From: an uncultured Elusimicrobia bacterium
Lineage (GTDB): Bacteria > Elusimicrobiota > Elusimicrobia > Elusimicrobiales > UBA9959
Assembly: GCA_903917735.1 (NCBI GenBank)
Contig: CAIXBR010000041.1
Span: 1 to 58,237 of the forward strand
DNA: 58,237 bases
Direction: 5' to 3'
Below, one piece after another: positions 48,269 to 55,647 of the stretch (position 1 is its first letter; every line of letters starts with the position of its first letter). The translations under genes were made by a program, and so were the position numbers. The notes below the pieces were generated by a model. It saw only the letters and a program-made list of their open reading frames with translations, did no database searches and was not told where the DNA came from.

Positions 48269-49652
48269 CAGTCTGCTGAAAAACCCCTGTTTTGTTCTTT
48301 GAAAACGCGCCTCGGTCAAATTGGTAAAATCTCTATGGTGGTTATATCCATATAGATTACGACGGAGGCCGGCGATATGATGGGCGAGAATGACAACCAG
48401 GGAATAGTTTTCCATACGGTGCAGATAGAGGACCTTGTTCCTGTCGACCACCCGCTGCGACGCATCCGCAAAATGGTGAACACCGAGCGCATCCGCAAAC
48501 TATGCGCGCCGCTGTACTGCGCGAACAACGGCCGACCGAGCATCCCGCCGGAGCAGTTGTTCCTGGCGATGTTGGGCGGCTATCTTATGGGCGTACGGTC
48601 TGACCGGAAGCTGATAATGGAGTTGCAGTGCAACATGGCGTTCCGCTGGTTCGTAGGGCTTGATATCAGTTCTAAAATCTGGGACGACAGTTCGTTTTCC
48701 AAGAACCGAGAGCACCGTTTCGATAAGTCGGACATCATGGAGCGGTTGTTCGATGACACGGTGAAGACGGCGATGAAAGAGGGGTTGGTTAGCACACACT
48801 GGTCGGTGGACGGGACGCTGGTGCGGGCGGACGCGAGCCATAAAAGTTTTGTGGCGATAGAGGTGTACCAGAAGCCTGAAGAATACCGCAAGACGATAAG
48901 CGGGCGCAAGGCGGAAAAGAAAGAGCCGCATGACGACGACAAAGGGAATCCGAGCGTGGATTTTAAAGGTGAGAAGCGCAGCAACGCGACGCACCGCTCG
49001 ACCACGGATCCGGACGCGCGAATAGCTACAAAGTCTTCCAAGGAAACGGCGGTTCCGGCCTACACAGTGAACGGCGTAATGGAAAACCGCAACCGGATAT
49101 TGGTGGGAATAGGCGTGGAGACTTTTCGGGGACCGCTTTCCGAGCGTGATGGTGCGTTAAATCTGCTGGACCGGGCGAGGAAACGGTTAAAACTGAAGCC
49201 GGAGAGCCTCGGAGCAGACAAGGGATATTTCGAAGGCAAGTTTATCGGCGGATTGCTGGGCAGAAAAGTGGAGCCGCACATAGCGGCGCAAGACCGCGGG
49301 CACGGTGAGGAGTATATGCGGGTAAGGATGCGCCAACGTGGAGCCTTTTACAAGTTGAGCCAGCGGGCGAGAAAAAAGATTGAAGAACTGTGGGGTGAAG
49401 CGAAAGAAGAACACGGGTTCAGGCGGTTCTGCCGGCGGACACTTGAAAACGTGAGGCAAGAAGCGCTGATGATGGGCTGGCTGCTGAATCTTAAGCGGCT
49501 GAGTGCCATCCACGCGGCAGCCGGAGGGTAAAAAGCGGGATGAAGGTGGCAGTCCGCCCGAAAACGGGCGGAGGCCGAAGCCGGTATACGCTGTTTTTAC
49601 AGGAAATTATGCGGGAAATATTTAAAACTATGGCTTTTCAGCAGACTGCTAA
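48265..49652 (+). mobile_element. Intact IS5/IS1182-like insertion sequence
   Basis: Terminal inverted repeats CAGTCTGCTGAAAAACC (48269-48285) and GGCTTTTCAGCAGACTG (49632-49648) match at 16 of 17 positions and bound a 1380-bp element. It is flanked by the direct repeat CTAA (48265-48268 and 49649-49652), a 4-bp target duplication of the YTAR type known for the IS5 group. One transposase gene fills the interior. Clean ends and duplication suggest a recent insertion. Confidence 0.9.
48377..49531 (+). CDS. DDE transposase of the IS5/IS1182 group
   Basis: This 384-residue protein has an N-terminal DUF772-like DNA-binding region (residues 10-130, IPPEQLFLAMLGGYLMGV, SDRKLIMELQCNMAFRWFVG). A DDE catalytic core follows: first Asp in HWSVDGTLV, second in LGADKGYF and Glu in ELWGEAKEEHGF. 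An insertion with charged residues (about 170-220) lies between the first two acidic residues. It appears full length and uninterrupted. Confidence 0.9.
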   Translation: MMGENDNQGIVFHTVQIEDLVPVDHPLRRIRKMVNTERIRKLCAPLYCANNGRPSIPPEQLFLAMLGGYLMGVRSDRKLIMELQCNMAFRWFVGLDISSKIWDDSSFSKNREHRFDKSDIMERLFDDTVKTAMKEGLVSTHWSVDGTLVRADASHKSFVAIEVYQKPEEYRKTISGRKAEKKEPHDDDKGNPSVDFKGEKRSNATHRSTTDPDARIATKSSKETAVPAYTVNGVMENRNRILVGIGVETFRGPLSERDGALNLLDRARKRLKLKPESLGADKGYFEGKFIGGLLGRKVEPHIAAQDRGHGEEYMRVRMRQRGAFYKLSQRARKKIEELWGEAKEEHGFRRFCRRTLENVRQEALMMGWLLNLKRLSAIHAAAGG

Positions 49653-49712
49653 TTATTTCCATTCCCAAAAAAAGCGCACTTTGTTATGATAGTGATACCG
49701 GAAGTGCAAGGC

Positions 49713-49718
49713 TATAAT
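49713..49718 (+). promoter_or_regulatory. Candidate -10 box upstream of tandem regulator pair
   Basis: A consensus TATAAT lies 20 bases before the ATG at 49739. No good -35 box lies at 16-18 bp. It is immediately right of the IS, so the region upstream of this gene has been replaced by the element. Confidence 0.4.
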
Positions 49719-49738
49719 CTTAACAGAACCGAATAACT

Positions 49739-50593
49739 ATGGCGACAATATTTTCCGATGTGCTGACCCAGCTGAGAAAGGATAGCGGGTTTGCCACGGC
49801 TTACAGCTTTTACCACGACAATGGCGGGGCGCCGGTGCTGAAAGTCTCCTACCGCAAATACCTTATGATGGAGCAGGGGAAGATCCTGCCGGTTTTCGAC
49901 AGGCTGCGGCGGCTTTCTTTTGCCCTGCGGCTGCCCGCAAAGAGTACCCAGTATAACAGCCTGGTAATCGCCTGGTTGAGAACCATGGCCGGTGAAGATA
50001 ATTACAGGGACGTCCTTGAGCCGGTCATCTCACCGAAGGCCGAAGAAAAAGCGGGTTCCCCGCTTCATGCGGCGCTGAAAAAAAGTATGGCCGATAATAA
50101 ATATTTTATGACCCCGGCCCAGCTGGCCGCGGTGGCTTCCAGTTTCGACACTTACCTTTGTTTTGTAGCCATGTCCGCTGAAACCGGAGTTTATACGGTC
50201 GATGAACTGGCCAAAAGCCTGGGCCTGAAAAAGCCAGCCGCTGTAAAAGCTGTGAAGGCCCTTGCGGGAGCCAAGATCTTGAAAGAAGCGAAGAAAGGGT
50301 CGTACTTCTGCCCCATGGCGGCGTATTCCGGCATTGAAGCGCCTTCGCTGCAACTGATAGCGCCGGAACTGCGGCTAAAATTAAGGGAGCATGAGCGCCA
50401 ACTGTCTGCCTCCGGCAATACCGAGTGGTTCAGCGCCTGTACCCTGCGGGCCGACGCCGCGGTCTTTAAAGGGTACATGCCGATGCTGCAGATGAGCGTG
50501 GACGCGGCCACAACCTACGGGATCACGAGTAAAACGGCTAAATCCGCGCTTTATATTATAGAAGGGCGGATAACCAGGCTGCGGAATTTCTAG
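49739..50593 (+). CDS. Regulator-like protein, copy 1 of a tandem pair
   Basis: This 284-residue protein has an N-terminal helical domain (residues 1-60, SDVLTQLRKDSGFATAYSFY) that could be a helix-turn-helix. The centre has a winged-helix-like segment (YTVDELAKSLGLKKPAAVKAV, then an LxxxKILKEAKKGSYF wing). This layout resembles the TIGR02147/DUF4423 regulator family, but the match is from memory and not certain. No Shine-Dalgarno sequence precedes the start. The next gene is a close paralogue 34 bases downstream. Confidence 0.5.
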   Translation: MATIFSDVLTQLRKDSGFATAYSFYHDNGGAPVLKVSYRKYLMMEQGKILPVFDRLRRLSFALRLPAKSTQYNSLVIAWLRTMAGEDNYRDVLEPVISPKAEEKAGSPLHAALKKSMADNKYFMTPAQLAAVASSFDTYLCFVAMSAETGVYTVDELAKSLGLKKPAAVKAVKALAGAKILKEAKKGSYFCPMAAYSGIEAPSLQLIAPELRLKLREHERQLSASGNTEWFSACTLRADAAVFKGYMPMLQMSVDAATTYGITSKTAKSALYIIEGRITRLRNF

Positions 50594-50627
50594 CGCGGGG
50601 CAGTATTCTCAAATAAGACAGGAACTT

Positions 50628-51482
50628 ATGGCGACAATATTTTCCGAGGTGCTGACCCAACTGAGAAAGGATAGCGGGTTTGCCACGGCCTACAGTTTTT
50701 ACCACGCAAACGGCGGGGCGCCGGTGCTGCAGGTTTCCTACCGCAAGTACCTCATGATGGAACAGGGTAAGATCCTGCCGATTATAGACAGGCTGCGGCG
50801 CCTTTCCTTCGCCCTGCGGCTGACGCCGCAGAGTCCCCAAGCCCACCGTCTTGTGATAGCCTGGCTTAAGACCATGGCCGGCGAGGACAATTACAGGGAT
50901 GTCATGGAACCTATCATTTCATCGAAAGCTGAAATAAAAGGGGCCTCCCCGGTACATGAAGCCCTGAAAAAAAGCCTTGCTGATAATAAATATTTCATGA
51001 CTCCGGCCCAGCTGGCCGCGGTGGTTACAAATTTCTACACCTACCTTTGCTATATGGCCATGTCCAGCGAAACCGGAACTTATACGGTTGAGGAACTGGC
51101 AAAAAGTCTAGAGCTTAAAAAACCCGACGCGGCAAAAGCCATGAAAATACTGGCGGCGGCCAAGATAGTGAAAGAAATTAAGAGCGGGGTTTACAGGTGC
51201 CCGCTGTCGGCGTATTCTTCCGTGGACATGCCGCATATGTCCCTGATGGCCCCGGAAGTGCGCAATAAACTGGAAGCATATATGGGCAAGCTGAAAGCCT
51301 CCGGCCAAAAAGAGTGGAGCACTACCTTAACCGTGCGCGCAGATGCCCCGGTCTTTAACGGTTATTCCCCGATGTTGCAAATAGGCGTGCATTCGTCCAA
51401 AACCTACGAGATCTCGCATAAAACAGAGAAGTCCGCGCTCTACTATGTAGAGGGGCGGATAACCAAGCTCCGGGATTTCTAA
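50628..51482 (+). CDS. Regulator-like protein, copy 2 of a tandem pair
   Basis: This 284-residue protein has exactly the length of its neighbour and is closely similar along the whole sequence. The first ~60 residues are nearly identical (MATIFS[DE]VLTQLRKDSG). The C-terminal half has diverged more, including the winged-helix-like segment YTVEELAKSLELKKPDAAKAM. The pattern suggests a duplication followed by change of ligand or partner specificity, with the N-terminus conserved. AGGA lies close to the start codon. A strong terminator follows. Confidence 0.5.
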   Translation: MATIFSEVLTQLRKDSGFATAYSFYHANGGAPVLQVSYRKYLMMEQGKILPIIDRLRRLSFALRLTPQSPQAHRLVIAWLKTMAGEDNYRDVMEPIISSKAEIKGASPVHEALKKSLADNKYFMTPAQLAAVVTNFYTYLCYMAMSSETGTYTVEELAKSLELKKPDAAKAMKILAAAKIVKEIKSGVYRCPLSAYSSVDMPHMSLMAPEVRNKLEAYMGKLKASGQKEWSTTLTVRADAPVFNGYSPMLQIGVHSSKTYEISHKTEKSALYYVEGRITKLRDF

Positions 51483-51504
51483 GTAACTGTAAGTAACCGC
51501 GTAT

Positions 51505-51545
51505 TTCCTCCGGGTCGACCATTGACCCGGCGGAAGCTTTTTTTG
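51505..51545 (+). terminator. Intrinsic terminator after the tandem pair
   Basis: TTCC-T-CCGGGTC (51505-51516) pairs with GACCCGG-C-GGAA (51524-51535) and is followed by GCTTTTTTTG. It is a textbook hairpin plus T-run. Confidence 0.88.
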
Positions 51546-51585
51546 CGCGAACAATATTCTTCTTGGCGTTCCGCCTTCTCCCACC

Positions 51586-51678
51586 CCCGGCATATTAAAA
51601 CCTTCAGCACTGAACGCCTGGTGACCTTGCCGGTCACTAAACCCCATTTTATTCTTATCAACATGACGTAAACCGAAC
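51586..51678 (+). pseudogene. Relic of the 3' end of a secreted-protein gene
   Basis: The sequence KTFSTERLVTLPVTK encoded around 51597-51641 resembles ETFKLSLPVTK near the end of the intact gene at 53436-54041. The nucleotide match continues (CCGGTCACTAA at 51630 and 53979) past the stop of the intact gene into the repeat module that starts at 51679. The 5' part of this copy is missing. The 350-bp gap 51483-51832 otherwise holds the terminator above and the module below. Confidence 0.55.
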
Positions 51679-51770
51679 GGGCAAAATGTATGAGAAGGAA
51701 TACGCCGCGCCCGCGGGTATTCCGCCCCAGGTGCAAATTAAGCTTACACGCTAGAATATATCTGTAGCCA
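51679..51770 (+). promoter_or_regulatory. Repeated ~92-bp promoter-like module, copy A
   Basis: It contains GGGCAAA at position 1, AATACG at offset 20, a CAGG at about offset 49 and TAGAATATAT at offset 73. The same words occur at the same offsets in copies B and C. The -10-like TAGAAT (51752-51757) would start transcription about 70 bases before the secreted-protein gene at 51833. No standard -35 box is seen at 17 bp, where CAGG is found in all copies. Confidence 0.7.
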
Positions 51771-51832
51771 GACACGACAAAAAAAAGCGGGATACGGCAC
51801 TTGCGGTAAAAATAACTAAGGGAATAAACTAT

Positions 51833-52414
51833 ATGAAAAACTCAAAAACGGAGAAAAACAAAATAATTAGAATAATACTTGCGGTGATAGCGTTGGCGGT
51901 AAGCGCGGGCGCGGTCAACGCTTTCGAACTTGAAAGCACGACCGCGGCGGACATCCTTAAGGCGGCCCGGACGGAGCAGGTTGCCGTTCCCGCGGTTTCA
52001 GCGCCCCGGCCTGCGCTTATTAAGGAAAGCTTCAATCTCCGCGTGGACAAAATACTGCGGCCCGACAGCTGCGACGGCAGCTTTGTGCAGGTCAACGGCC
52101 ATGAGCCGCTTGCCACCTGCGATATAGCGCTGGGCTACAACGGCGTGATACAGCCCAAAGCCGTCTGGCCTGTGCCGCTTTCCAGCGAACTGGACTACAA
52201 GGTAGGCCCCGACCAGAGCATTTCCTGCACTGGCGGTTTCCGCGGAGACGCCGGCTTGTACGGCAAGACCCAGGTGTTCGTTTCGCTCACGCCCTATAGG
52301 ACCGATTATGCGAAAGAAGACTTCAGCGCTTGCTATAAAAAGGTCATAACCGGCCTTTCAGCCAAAGACAGGGTTCTCTACTTCGATGTGGTCCGCACTG
52401 TAAATATTCAATAA
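51833..52414 (+). CDS. Secreted protein with shared leader module, unknown function
   Basis: This 193-residue protein has a signal peptide (about residues 11-30, RIILAVIALAVSAGAVNA). The mature N-terminus FELESTTAADILKAARTEQVAVPAVSA resembles that of the protein at 53436 (written there as AELEKINAKDIAKL... EEIAVPAIPA), while the rest is unrelated. Cysteines at about 79, 95, 131 and 166 suggest disulfides in an extracytoplasmic domain. No catalytic motif is evident. The leader length and promoter module suggest co-regulation with the other genes of this cluster. Confidence 0.68.
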   Translation: MKNSKTEKNKIIRIILAVIALAVSAGAVNAFELESTTAADILKAARTEQVAVPAVSAPRPALIKESFNLRVDKILRPDSCDGSFVQVNGHEPLATCDIALGYNGVIQPKAVWPVPLSSELDYKVGPDQSISCTGGFRGDAGLYGKTQVFVSLTPYRTDYAKEDFSACYKKVITGLSAKDRVLYFDVVRTVNIQ

Positions 52415-52475
52415 GACTTCGCCTAAACGCTCGCTAGAACTTCTGCGGTCGGTAATTTAAGGAGAATAATTAAAT

Positions 52476-53363
52476 ATGAAAAAAGCAATATACGTGGCAG
52501 CAGTAGTGTTGTTCGGAGTTAATGTCTCTTACGCCGGTGAAACCGCGCTTGATTCATTAAGAGCGGCTGTTTCACCTTCGGTATTTAGCGGACTAGTCAT
52601 GCCGGGGACTGACAAAGGCTACGTAACAGGGAACGGTTTCTCTGCCGGCGCGGCTGCTAAACCGGTCGAGTGGATTACCATCAATGGCGGAAAGTTCACG
52701 ATGGGAACCGACAGCGGCGAACAAGGTTTTGAAGATGCCAAGCCGATACGTGAGGTCGCCATTAAAACCTTTGATATGTCCAAAACAGCTGTGACAGTGG
52801 AACAATACGCGGAATGCGTGTTCAAGGGACATTGTACGGAACCGAAGACCGGCGATTATTGTAACTGGGGCGTGGCCGGCCGTAAGCTTCACCCGGTCAA
52901 CTGCGTGAGCTGGGACCAGGCTTATGAGTACGCCCGGTTCAAAGGCGGAAGACTGCCCAGTGAGTCCGAGTGGGAGTATGCGGCAACGAGCGGCGGCAAA
53001 AATCAGAAATATCCCTGGGGTAATGAGGAGCCGACTTGCGATAAAGCTGTGATGTTCGGCAACGGTGGTTATGGTTGCGGCAAAAACAGCACGATGCCGG
53101 TCTGTTCAAAGCCTGCCGGCAACACCGCGCAGGGCTTGTGCGATATGGCAGGCAATGTCTTGCAGTGGGTGCAGGACAGATACCAGGATTCGTATGAAGG
53201 CGCGCCTTTTGACGGCAGTGCGTTTTACGGTCCGAGCCTCTCCCGGGTGTTGCGGGGCGGTTGCTTCGTCAGTAAGGGCGCCAGGGTACTGCGGGACGAG
53301 CGCCGCAGCCGCAACGCCGCTGAATACCACTACGGCGATGTCGGGTTCCGCCTTGCGCGGTAG
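52476..53363 (+). CDS. Secreted FGE/SUMF1-fold protein lacking catalytic cysteines
   Basis: This 295-residue protein has a signal peptide (about residues 1-20) and a formylglycine-generating-enzyme fold. Signatures are GGKFTMGTDSGEQGFEDAKP, VNCVSWDQAYEYARFKGGRLPSESEWEYAA (in parts: VNCVSWDQA, GGRLPSESEWEYA), LCDMAGNVLQWVQD and GDVGFRLAR at the end. True sulfatase-activating enzymes carry a Cys pair after the RGGS motif; here RGGCFVSKGARVL lacks that pair. The protein is therefore more likely a non-catalytic binding or structural member of the superfamily. It sits among secreted proteins; AAGGAG precedes its start. Confidence 0.85.
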   Translation: MKKAIYVAAVVLFGVNVSYAGETALDSLRAAVSPSVFSGLVMPGTDKGYVTGNGFSAGAAAKPVEWITINGGKFTMGTDSGEQGFEDAKPIREVAIKTFDMSKTAVTVEQYAECVFKGHCTEPKTGDYCNWGVAGRKLHPVNCVSWDQAYEYARFKGGRLPSESEWEYAATSGGKNQKYPWGNEEPTCDKAVMFGNGGYGCGKNSTMPVCSKPAGNTAQGLCDMAGNVLQWVQDRYQDSYEGAPFDGSAFYGPSLSRVLRGGCFVSKGARVLRDERRSRNAAEYHYGDVGFRLAR

Positions 53364-53435
53364 GATGGCCATCAAGGAATAAAAGATGAATTCTGGAATA
53401 TAGATCAAACCAATACAAATTAAGGAGAAAAACAA

Positions 53436-54041
53436 ATGAACAGAATAATACTTGCGGTGATAGCGGTGGCGGTAAGCGTGGGCGCGGTTAACGCGGCCGA
53501 GCTGGAGAAGATAAACGCTAAAGATATAGCAAAACTGACTCAGGCGGAAGAAATAGCTGTTCCCGCTATTCCTGCCCAGGCTTCACAGGAAGTCAGGCAG
53601 GACTGGAAACACATGGTACTCCGGGCCCAGAACGGGACGGTAATAAACATAGATTACCTCACCCGCAGGCTGGAGTCGGACCCGAATTCCGGCGATACCG
53701 CGTACGTGTACGCTGATCCGGTGTGGGTGAACGTCTCGAACCCCGCGTTTACCGGCAACGAGGAGGTTACGGTGGAGCTTAGCGGCAACCCTAAAGAAAC
53801 CTTCAGGCTGTGGTATGCCGGCGGCGGGCGCTATACCGGCAGGCCCTCGCGGGACATCACACTGATATTTCATCACCACGGCGTGGATTACCCTCAGTCG
53901 CAGGAACTGTCCGTAAGGGTGGGCGAGAACTACCTTGTTGACCCCATAAGCAGAACGGAAACCTTCAAGCTCAGTCTGCCGGTCACTAAAAACGCTTTTA
54001 ACCCCTCCCTCCCACCTGAACCGAACGGGCAAAACGCATAA
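53436..54041 (+). CDS. Secreted protein with shared leader module, unknown function
   Basis: This 201-residue protein has a signal peptide (residues 1-20, RIILAVIAVAVSVGAVNA) whose DNA is nearly identical over about 50 bases to that of the gene at 51833. The mature part contains beta-rich segments (TAYVYADPVWVNVSNPAF, NEEVTVELSGN) that suggest an immunoglobulin-like or beta-sandwich domain. There are no cysteines in the mature part. AAGGAG lies upstream of the ATG. Copy B of the repeat module starts inside its last codons. Confidence 0.66.
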   Translation: MNRIILAVIAVAVSVGAVNAAELEKINAKDIAKLTQAEEIAVPAIPAQASQEVRQDWKHMVLRAQNGTVINIDYLTRRLESDPNSGDTAYVYADPVWVNVSNPAFTGNEEVTVELSGNPKETFRLWYAGGGRYTGRPSRDITLIFHHHGVDYPQSQELSVRVGENYLVDPISRTETFKLSLPVTKNAFNPSLPPEPNGQNA

Positions 54042-54117
54042 GCAGGAATACGCCTCCGGCGTGAGCCTTGCGCCTCAGGCCAAGTACCCGCCCGCCCGCT
54101 ACAATATATACGCAGCC
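54027..54117 (+). promoter_or_regulatory. Repeated ~92-bp promoter-like module, copy B
   Basis: GGGC is at 54027, AATACG at 54047 (offset 20), CAGG near offset 49 and TACAATATAT at 54100 (offset 73). The module overlaps the end of the preceding gene and precedes the short frame at 54154 and the gene at 54380. Confidence 0.68.
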
Positions 54118-54153
54118 GAACGGAAATGCGGGAAACCTAAGAGGGATTTAGAA

Positions 54154-54282
54154 GTGTTCCTGTCCGGCGCCGAGGTTAAGACGTTCTCGCCAGAAAGGAC
54201 ATTTGCTACCGCAATGGGCGCGCTTAACGAGCTGTATAACACCGAAAGCCGCCTGCTTGCCGGCCGCATAGGCGTAGTTTGA
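54154..54282 (+). CDS. Possible small gene or gene fragment
   Basis: A 42-residue GTG-started frame (VFLSGAEVKTFSPERTFATA at the start) has AGAGGG about 8 bases upstream. Codon use looks like that of real genes here, and the same frame is open further upstream. It may be a short protein or a remnant of a longer one; I recognise no family. The remainder of the 338-bp gap 54042-54379 shows only copy B and AT-richer sequence before the next gene. Confidence 0.28.
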   Translation: MFLSGAEVKTFSPERTFATAMGALNELYNTESRLLAGRIGVV

Positions 54283-54379
54283 AAACGCGTTATTGCCGCT
54301 CCTGCCTGGGGTTATTCCTTTGAGATCACTTACGCGGCGGCCGCGCATTTATAAAAGCCGGGGACTATTATTCTTAGTT

Positions 54380-55402
54380 ATGATCAAAAAAATACTGTTC
54401 CTGTTTTACATAGCCGCGGGGATAACCGCATATCCGACGGATATTAGTTGCAATGACAACGCGTCCAAAAGCGCCCTCGTAGGGCTGATGGACGAAGGGC
54501 ATTTTTCCACACCGGACGGGAAACTTATCCTTTACCGCGGGATAGGCTCTGCCGACAGCACGATGGGAAGAGAGCAGGCCGACGCGCCTGCTGAAAGGGA
54601 GATGTACAAGTGGCTGCAACCCGGCGGGTTCGCCGCGGGCATGGCCGCAGATAATGATAAGGCCGCTTTCAGTTTTACTGTTTCACTGGCTTATGCAGGG
54701 AGATATACGGGCGTGCAGGCTTGGGATAGCGACAGGGGCATAATCAGGGTGGAGATACCCTGGGACCTGCTCCGGTCGGGGCGAGCCATGCAGGGAGAGC
54801 CGGAGGCTTCGCCGGTCTACCCCTGGTCCGTAATGTGCGACACCCCGGTGTCCGTCTCCACCGACCGCGATGCTTATGACGGGCTTCCTTTTATCGGCAC
54901 CGCTTTTTCCGGCTGGGATGGCGGAGTCCGCACGCTGTGCTTCCCCGTTCTGGGGTCGGACGGTAACTGCCCCGCCCTGGAAGTGCGCCTCACTATCGGC
55001 ACGCTTAAAAAACTTGAGCCGTATTTTTCCGTAAGAAGGGTGACCTGGGCGGAATATGACGCGGCCAGGAAGCTTCTTCTCAGCCGGAAGGGCGAGGCCA
55101 TGAAAAAGACGGGCATGGCGGGAGCGGATGGCGCAATTCGCGGGGCGGCCGGCCTTTGGGCCGCTGAGGCGGCTTTATATTCTTCTTTGTGCGGCGCCGG
55201 CGGCGGCATCTGCCCGGAAGCCGCCGTGGACAGGGCATCGGTCTGCGCGCGGCTGCTGGCGCTTCCGGAAAATCATTACCTCTTCCGGCTCAGCCCTGGC
55301 AGGGCTGAGAGCCGACTGATGCTGGGCCTGATCGACAAAAAAACCGGCTTCGCGTTCCGCGGGCGCTCGATGGCGGAGATAAAGGCGGAGTGCGCTAATT
55401 AG
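54380..55402 (+). CDS. Secreted protein with possible ADP-ribosyltransferase-like motif
   Basis: This 340-residue protein has a signal peptide (about residues 1-17). KLILYRGIGS (Arg53), then AFSFTVSLAYAGRYTG (Ser98-Ser102) and IIRVEIPWDLL lie in the order of the Arg / Ser-Thr-Ser regions of mono-ADP-ribosyltransferases. I do not see a convincing catalytic Glu-x-Glu, so the assignment is weak. Cysteines are concentrated in the C-terminal half. A frame extension to 54293 is open but has no signal peptide, so the ATG at 54380 is chosen. Confidence 0.55.
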   Translation: MIKKILFLFYIAAGITAYPTDISCNDNASKSALVGLMDEGHFSTPDGKLILYRGIGSADSTMGREQADAPAEREMYKWLQPGGFAAGMAADNDKAAFSFTVSLAYAGRYTGVQAWDSDRGIIRVEIPWDLLRSGRAMQGEPEASPVYPWSVMCDTPVSVSTDRDAYDGLPFIGTAFSGWDGGVRTLCFPVLGSDGNCPALEVRLTIGTLKKLEPYFSVRRVTWAEYDAARKLLLSRKGEAMKKTGMAGADGAIRGAAGLWAAEAALYSSLCGAGGGICPEAAVDRASVCARLLALPENHYLFRLSPGRAESRLMLGLIDKKTGFAFRGRSMAEIKAECAN

Positions 55403-55471
55403 CGCCGCCGCCCGGGAATGCCGGCAGGGCTACTGACCCGCAAGGTCATCAAAACCCCTTTTAAAACATAA

Positions 55472-55551
55472 ACGCTGGCGCGAGCCAGCGGGGCAATACG
55501 TGTAAGCAATAATACGGCGCCCTTGTGAGCACCCGGTCTCAGGCGGGTGCG
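55472..55551. repeat. Two hairpins ahead of and inside copy C of the module
   Basis: CGCTGGC-GCGA-GCCAGCG (from about 55473) is a tight 7-bp stem with a GCGA loop. GCACCCG and CGGGTGC (about 55530-55551) form a second stem inside copy C. The first may end the preceding transcript. The second is not conserved in copies A and B. Confidence 0.5.
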
Positions 55552-55582
55552 GCGGCAAGCCTGTAGAATATATACATGGCAG
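55491..55582 (+). promoter_or_regulatory. Repeated ~92-bp promoter-like module, copy C
   Basis: GGGCAA is at 55491, AATACG at 55511 (offset 20), CAGG near offset 49 and TAGAATATAT at 55564 (offset 73). The spacing is identical to copies A and B. The predicted start of transcription, near 55576, is about 72 bases before the ATG at 55648, similar to copy A. Confidence 0.7.
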
Positions 55583-55647
55583 CACAGGATGGCGCGGGTA
55601 ATTTAGGAAAGAAGACAGGCGATAGAACTTACCGGGGAATAAAAAAC

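Noticed and set aside
51679..55582. Integron attC sites as an explanation for the repeated 92-bp module
   Set aside because: The copies are similar in size to attC, but no RYYYAAC/GTTRRRY core pair is present and there is no integrase in the window.
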